Origin: Lentzea aerocolonigenes
GTDB lineage: Bacteria; Actinomycetota; Actinomycetes; Mycobacteriales; Pseudonocardiaceae
Assembly: GCF_000955955.1 (NCBI RefSeq)
Contig: NZ_JYJG01000007.1
Location: 94,772-158,771 of the forward strand
Length of the DNA stretch: 64,000 nt
Direction of reading: 5' to 3'
The notes under the pieces are model-generated. The model saw only the letters and a list, made by a program, of their open reading frames with translations, searched no databases and was not told the origin of the DNA. Made by a program: the position numbers and the translations under genes. The number at the start of each line of letters is the position of its first letter. The stretch's first letter is position 1. Shown in pieces: positions 55,060 to 64,000 of the stretch.

Positions 55060-55896
55060 TTGGACGCGCACGTGCCTGGACCTCGCCGCCGCCCCATCCC
55101 CACGCCACCGTCCGGAGGCCGCCCGAAGGTCGCCGGCCTGCACCGCCGCGCCGCCGAAGAGGCACCGGCTCCCGAGGTCCTCGAGGCCGCGGGGGCTCCG
55201 GAGATCGAGGAGCTGGCGGAGGAGCAGGAGGCCGACGAGCTGAAGGCGCCGGAGGCGGTCGAGTGGACGCCGCCGCCCGCTTCGTCGAAGAAGCCGACCG
55301 GTGAGAAGAAGCCTGTCGGTGAGAAGAAGGCCGCTGCCGAGCCGGTCGAACCCGCTGTGCCCTCCCGGCCGTCGTGGATCTTGCCGGTGGCCCTGGTCGT
55401 GGTCGGTGTGCTGCTGGGCGGCCTCGGCGGCTTCTTCCTCTTCAAGTCGCGCGCGGTGTCCTACGACGCCGCCCTCGTCGACTCGGCGACCACCTCGGCG
55501 GTGAACGGCCAGATCCGCGAGGCCGTCGAGAAGTCCTTCTCGTACAACTTCGCCGACGTCGAGTCCACCGAGAAGGCGGCCCGCGAACTGCTCACCGGCA
55601 AGGCCTTGTGCCAGTACAACGCCGTGTTCGGCCCGGTGAAGGAAGTCGCGCCCCAGCAGAAGCTGGTCGTGACCGTCCGGGTCGTCTCCTCCGCCGTCTC
55701 GTCCCTGAAGGACGGCCGCGCCACCGTCCTGGTCTTCGCCGACCAGGTCACCACCCGCACCACCGACAACCAGTCGGGCGGCGGCACCGCCATGCTCCGG
55801 GTGAGCGCCATCGACGACGGCGGCCGCTGGAAGATCGACAACATGGAGATGTTCGGCGCGACGGCAGACCAGAACCGTCAGCTCCAGGGCTGCTGA
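55060..55896 (+). CDS. Mce-associated membrane protein 2
   Basis: 278 aa. An N-terminal cytoplasmic Pro/Glu/Ala-rich region (1-105), one membrane helix (ILPVALVVVGVLLGGLGGFF) and an NTF2-like outer domain (about 135-278, ending MEMFGATADQNRQLQGC). TTG at 55060 directly follows the previous stop; GTG 55072 is an alternative start. Last gene of the mce operon, followed by a terminator. Confidence 0.87.
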   Translation: MDAHVPGPRRRPIPTPPSGGRPKVAGLHRRAAEEAPAPEVLEAAGAPEIEELAEEQEADELKAPEAVEWTPPPASSKKPTGEKKPVGEKKAAAEPVEPAVPSRPSWILPVALVVVGVLLGGLGGFFLFKSRAVSYDAALVDSATTSAVNGQIREAVEKSFSYNFADVESTEKAARELLTGKALCQYNAVFGPVKEVAPQQKLVVTVRVVSSAVSSLKDGRATVLVFADQVTTRTTDNQSGGGTAMLRVSAIDDGGRWKIDNMEMFGATADQNRQLQGC

Positions 55897-55913
55897 CCCA
55901 GGCAAGTCGTTTG

Positions 55914-55937
55914 GCCCGGGCCGGTTTCGGCCCGGGC
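55914..55937 (+). terminator. Terminator of the mce operon
   Basis: GCCCGGGCCG / CGGCCCGGGC, ten perfect pairs with a GTTT loop. Confidence 0.8.
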
Positions 55938-56236
55938 TTCGTCGTGTCCTAAGATCAACAACCCTCGGGCATGCCCTGGAAGCACCCCTGAGACACCCTC
56001 CGCCAGTCCCGACACGCGTGATCTCGGTCACACAAATCTCGTGGCGCTCTGTTAGTCCGCTTGAAGCCGCCAACTTCCCACCAAATCGGCCGCACGCGTG
56101 TTTATGCAGGTCAAATGGGTGACAGTCGGTAAATGGCGCTCCATCCACAGGGTGGATCGACTGTCCACATCTTGACTGCGCGCTCATGCAGGGTCACTCT
56201 GTCGGTGAGCAAGAGGAGGGTCCTTCCAGGTGCCTC

Positions 56237-56265
56237 TCGACAGTCGCCGTGCGCGTGGCTAGACT
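56237..56265 (+). promoter_or_regulatory. Candidate rpoB promoter 1
   Basis: TCGACA (56237-56242) and TAGACT (56260-56265) with 17-base spacing, about 125 bases before the rpoB start. It lies in a 495-base gene-free stretch (55897-56391) that also contains a small inverted repeat ATCCAC/GTGGAT near 56141-56158. Confidence 0.55.
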
Positions 56266-56336
56266 GCCCCTTTGCGCTGCCCATTTTCCGCTTGCCCTTC
56301 GCCGAGAGCGTGGATTAGTCGAGCAGCGCCGCACCC

Positions 56337-56365
56337 TTGACAGCCGTGCTAGTTCGCTCTAGCCA
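56337..56365 (+). promoter_or_regulatory. Candidate rpoB promoter 2
   Basis: Consensus TTGACA (56337-56342) followed after 17 bases by TAGCCA (56360-56365), which is a weak -10. It would give a leader of about 20 bases before the TTG start. Confidence 0.45.
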
Positions 56366-56391
56366 GCTATTTGTCCCTGGAAGGACGCATC

Positions 56392-59877
<3,486 letters not shown>

Positions 59878-59887
59878 TCACCTCGCC

Positions 59888-59928
59888 GGTCAGGGAGCAC
59901 AGTGCCTCCCGCGCAGTGCTCCCTGACC
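59888..59928 (+). promoter_or_regulatory. Perfect hairpin in the rpoB-rpoC intergenic space
   Basis: GGTCAGGGAGCAC (59888-59900) and GTGCTCCCTGACC (59916-59928) pair over 13 bases around a 15-base loop, 10 bases after the rpoB stop. No U-run follows, so it is more likely a processing site, partial attenuator or RNA-stabilising element than a full terminator. Confidence 0.6.
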
Positions 59929-59977
59929 CTCCGACCAGCTCCTTTGCCACCGATCTAAAAAGGGGAAGAGAGTAGAC

Positions 59978-63874
<3,897 letters not shown>

Positions 63875-63895
63875 ACGCGTAGGTTGATCTGAGGG

Positions 63896-63932
63896 ACAGC
63901 CCCTGGAGCTTCGGCTTCCAGGGGCTGTTTCT
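63896..63932 (+). terminator. Terminator after rpoC
   Basis: ACAGCCCCTGGA / TCCAGGGGCTGT with an inner GC-TTCG-GC, followed by TTTCTTGTTTG. A strong Rho-independent terminator. Nothing further was recognised in the last 68 bases of the window. Confidence 0.9.
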
Positions 63933-64000
63933 TGTTTGTGGGGGGCCGCGTTCGGTGGGGAGGTCCGTAGTGTTCCCCGGGTTGTGGGCGTTCACCTTGC

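Overview
The window is a high-GC actinobacterial chromosome segment. Frequent GTG/TTG starts, menaquinone-type respiration genes, a KorAB 2-oxoglutarate:ferredoxin oxidoreductase and an mce operon all point to Actinomycetia. HadA and HadB are present beside the tRNA-Trp-secE-nusG block with no HadC, which suggests a group without mycolic acids. I infer Pseudonocardiales (Lentzea/Saccharothrix/Actinosynnema-like), but the genus is a guess.

Layout: 1-8344 is the distal part of the nuo operon (end of nuoG, then nuoH-nuoN), tightly overlapped, followed by a polyprenyl diphosphate synthase (menaquinone side chain). 9371-13547 holds a RarD-type permease, a membrane-anchored Pro/Glu-rich sunset-domain protein and a small catalase-like heme protein. 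13600-17896 (minus strand) holds korB-korA, an enoyl-CoA hydratase-fold protein lacking both catalytic glutamates, and an Lrp/AsnC regulator divergent from a dimethylargininase-like enzyme. 18861-25300 is a patchy accessory stretch: two near-identical 56-nt palindromic repeats around a methyltransferase, a MerR-type regulator behind a strong hairpin, a 5 x 29-bp tandem array, a nucleotidyltransferase-fold protein, small membrane and hypothetical genes, a lytic-transglycosylase-like cell-wall enzyme and a LysR-type regulator.

25522-26920 is a second, incomplete complex-I-like set (NuoB-, NuoC- and NuoI-like only) that keeps its Fe-S ligands but has no NuoD or membrane subunits. Next come an HtpX-type protease, rmlA, a YajQ-family gene, tRNA-Tyr, a PP2C phosphatase coupled to an unknown gene, an HxlR-regulated redox cluster (imine-reductase-like, SDR, AhpD-like), a truncated acetyltransferase, a PhzF-family isomerase and a membrane c-di-GMP phosphodiesterase with a degenerate GGDEF domain.

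37858-63932 is the information-processing core: tRNA-Thr, tRNA-Met, rpmG, hadA-hadB, tRNA-Trp, secE, nusG, rplK, rplA, a decayed methyltransferase, an L10 leader, rplJ, rplL, then rpoB and rpoC. A complete mce lipid-import operon (ATPase mkl, two permeases, MceA-F, two Mce-associated proteins) sits between rplL and rpoB. In M. tuberculosis mkl alone occupies this position and its mce operons are elsewhere, so this arrangement may reflect an ancestral linkage.

No prophage, transposase, CRISPR array or secondary-metabolite cluster was seen. The best leads for something undescribed are the orphan NuoB/C/I set, the tandem array with the hairpin near merR, and the 56-nt palindromes.
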